From NCBI GenBank assembly GCA_964488685.1, contig CAZAVY010000124.1, positions 1 through 6,110 on the forward strand: a stretch of DNA of 6,110 nt. The letters run 5' to 3'. The DNA comes from GCA-001735895 sp964488685. GTDB taxonomy: Bacteria > Pseudomonadota > Gammaproteobacteria > GCA-001735895. The translations under genes and the position numbers were made by a program. The notes under the pieces were generated by a model, which did no database searches, had not been told where the DNA came from, and worked only from the letters and a program-made list of their open reading frames with translations. Below are positions 5,302 through 6,110 of the stretch, piece by piece (position 1 is the stretch's first letter; each line of letters starts with the position of its first letter).

Positions 5302-5356
5302 GGTATTGAGCCGAAACGACCCCTGGGAGCGTTAGTTCAGGGGGCAAGGCCTGGGT
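5287..5356 (+). other. Nested inverted repeats at the 3' end of ribH
   Basis: An outer pair ACCCAGGC (5287-5294, inside the last ribH codons) and GCCTGGGT (5349-5356) encloses an inner pair CCCCTG (5320-5325) and CAGGGG (5338-5343). All are perfect. Together they could fold into one long structured 3' end. There is no adjoining T-run; a TTTTT stretch comes ~20 bases later. It may act as an mRNA 3' stabiliser or a Rho-independent-like pause; this is inferred from symmetry only. Confidence 0.4.
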
Positions 5357-5512
5357 GGGGCAGTTCCATGCAAACACTTTTTATCTCATTCAGCTCGAAT
5401 TCCGTAAAATTGAAAAGTACGACAATGACCCTGTTAATGCGAGTTTCGCCTAACCGTTTAACCTATCGCGGTTTGCCCTGGTATATATTTCAAAATTAAC
5501 ATGGGAACGTGA

Positions 5513-5650
5513 TCAGAAATCGCCCCATGTTTCCTGGGAGTAATTTGTTGTTAGAAAATCATCTTCGCTGCTTTCTGCATAATCAAGAATTAACATTTCG
5601 TCTTCCTCAGTACCATCAGCGTGGTAGGAAGTATCGCCCGGTTCAAACAT
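5513..5650 (-). CDS. Candidate 45-residue highly acidic small protein
   Basis: On the minus strand an ATG at 5650 is preceded by GAGG with an 8-base spacer (GAGGATAAATTC), one of the best ribosome binding sites in the window, and opens a 45-codon frame ending in TGA. The peptide starts MFEPGDTSYHADGTEEDEML and ends ETWGDF. It contains 7 Asp and 7 Glu and no Lys or Arg, so its net charge is about -14. There is no signal peptide, membrane segment or cysteine. I do not recognise a family. The composition suits a soluble, possibly disordered peptide that binds a basic partner or mimics nucleic acid, but that is speculation. There is no clear promoter hexamer pair just upstream, and no neighbouring gene on the same strand within the window. 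Confidence 0.55.
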   Translation of the reverse strand: MFEPGDTSYHADGTEEDEMLILDYAESSEDDFLTTNYSQETWGDF

Positions 5651-5725
5651 GAATTTATCCTCTGAGTTGATTGATTTCCTGTACTCTTAGGGCAGTGACA
5701 CAGCGCTTGTTGATGAAACTTTATC

Positions 5726-5744
5726 AAGTCGCCCGGCTTTTTTT
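5726..5744 (+). terminator. Terminator-like hairpin with T-run, no obvious gene upstream
   Basis: AAGTC (5726-5730), loop GCCC and GGCTT (5735-5739, one G·U pair) form a 5-bp stem running into seven T's (5738-5744). An overlapping alternative hairpin TTGATGAA/TTTATCAA (5710-5717/5720-5727) would compete with it. The nearest plus-strand gene, ribH, ends 424 bases earlier, so this may close a long 3' untranslated region or an unannotated small RNA. Confidence 0.45.
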
Positions 5745-5790
5745 GGTGAAATATTTTGATAAATATGACAAATGTGCCAATTTATCGGAA

Positions 5791-5807
5791 GACTCGTGAA
5801 CCGAGTC
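5791..5807. other. 6-bp perfect hairpin
   Basis: GACTCG (5791-5796), loop TGAAC, CGAGTC (5802-5807). It lies in AT-rich sequence where a GC-containing perfect dyad stands out. There is no T-run; it could be a binding site or an RNA stem. Confidence 0.35.
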
Positions 5808-5847
5808 ACAGCGGATTGTAAGATATTTGTCGATATGGCTATACCTG

Positions 5848-6015
5848 ATGAGCAAAATGTACCCGCAGTCACCATCCAGCCACGATAATTCTACTTTCTC
5901 AATGCGTGAGCAAATAGAAAGAAAAGGGTTCATGGACAACTTGTATATAGAAATAGCAAGTTTAAATTTAACATGGCACCAGTTCAGTGTTGAAATGAGT
6001 GATTTACAGGTATGA
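5848..6015 (+). CDS. Doubtful 55-codon ORF in AT-rich tail
   Basis: An open frame from ATG 5848 to TGA 6013-6015 would encode 55 residues, starting MSKMYPQSPSSHDNSTFSMR. The C-terminal half (FMDNLYIEIASLNLTWHQF) looks protein-like, but no start has a convincing ribosome binding site: AAGGG stands only 3 bases before the internal ATG at 5932, which would give 27 residues. I recognise no family. It may be a remnant or chance; the opposite strand is also open here. Confidence 0.2.
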   Translation: MSKMYPQSPSSHDNSTFSMREQIERKGFMDNLYIEIASLNLTWHQFSVEMSDLQV

Positions 6016-6110
6016 TTTAATCCATACACAAATCTTATGCCGTACAAAATTAAATAGTAAGCGCCAATAAACCAGCGTCTTCCCCTGAAATAATTTCCCA
6101 CCGAAAATGA

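Larger units (their letters stand above)
5302..6110. other. Gene-poor 3' region
   Basis: These ~800 bases hold no recognisable large gene on either strand. Part of the stretch has a small minus-strand ORF, several hairpins and a terminator-like element, listed separately. From about 5740 onward the sequence is clearly more AT-rich than the rest of the window, suggesting a different origin or relaxed non-coding sequence. Possible plus-strand promoters are TTGAAA-N17-GTTAAT near 5410-5440 and an extended -10 TGG-TATATA (5479-5487). No tRNA, att site or transposon end is visible. Confidence 0.5.

Noticed and set aside
5835..5888. 17-codon ORF beginning MAIPDEQ
   Set aside because: It is too short and has no ribosome binding site, although its codon choice looks more gene-like than its surroundings; it might be the start of a decayed gene.
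5724..6101. 125-codon minus-strand ORF in the AT-rich tail
   Set aside because: It starts at a GTG without a ribosome binding site, runs through hairpins and the terminator-like element, and its translation has no recognisable motif; probably chance in AT-rich DNA.

Overview
The window looks like chromosomal DNA of a gammaproteobacterium. The grounds are the divergent comF/bioB pair, the gammaproteobacterial character of the BioB, ComF and SLC13 sequences, and a moderately GC-rich composition that becomes clearly AT-rich over the last ~400 bases. I cannot name a genus. No tRNA, rRNA, CRISPR array, transposase or integrase gene is visible. I did not find a defence locus or an obviously new multi-gene system.

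Layout from left to right: (1) the 3' end of an SLC13-family anion/Na+ symporter, running in from upstream; (2) a dispersed-repeat-like patch of inverted and direct repeats (about 471-558); (3) directly abutting it, the decayed C-terminal part of a class I fumarase, with no N-terminal domain, an in-frame TGA and an apparent in-frame loss of about 30 codons; (4) comF on the minus strand, divergent from (5) an intact bioB; (6) convergent with bioB, a minus-strand gene for an exported protein with two thioredoxin-like domains (CPYC and CYDC); (7) a 181-base divergent intergenic region with two inverted repeats, then a 127-residue protein with an N-terminal membrane anchor that I do not recognise; (8) a terminator, a good sigma-70-type promoter and a complete FMN riboswitch leading into a RibH2-type lumazine synthase; (9) about 800 bases without a recognisable large gene. 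This last stretch holds hairpins, a terminator-like element and a 45-codon minus-strand ORF with a good ribosome binding site, encoding a very acidic peptide with no Lys or Arg.

The genes are mostly independent housekeeping units (biotin synthesis, DNA uptake-linked ComF, riboflavin synthesis, envelope thiol chemistry), not one operon. The clearest regulatory statement is FMN control of the lumazine synthase. The most informative evolutionary feature is the fumarase remnant bordered by repeats. The least explained part is the 3' 800 bases.
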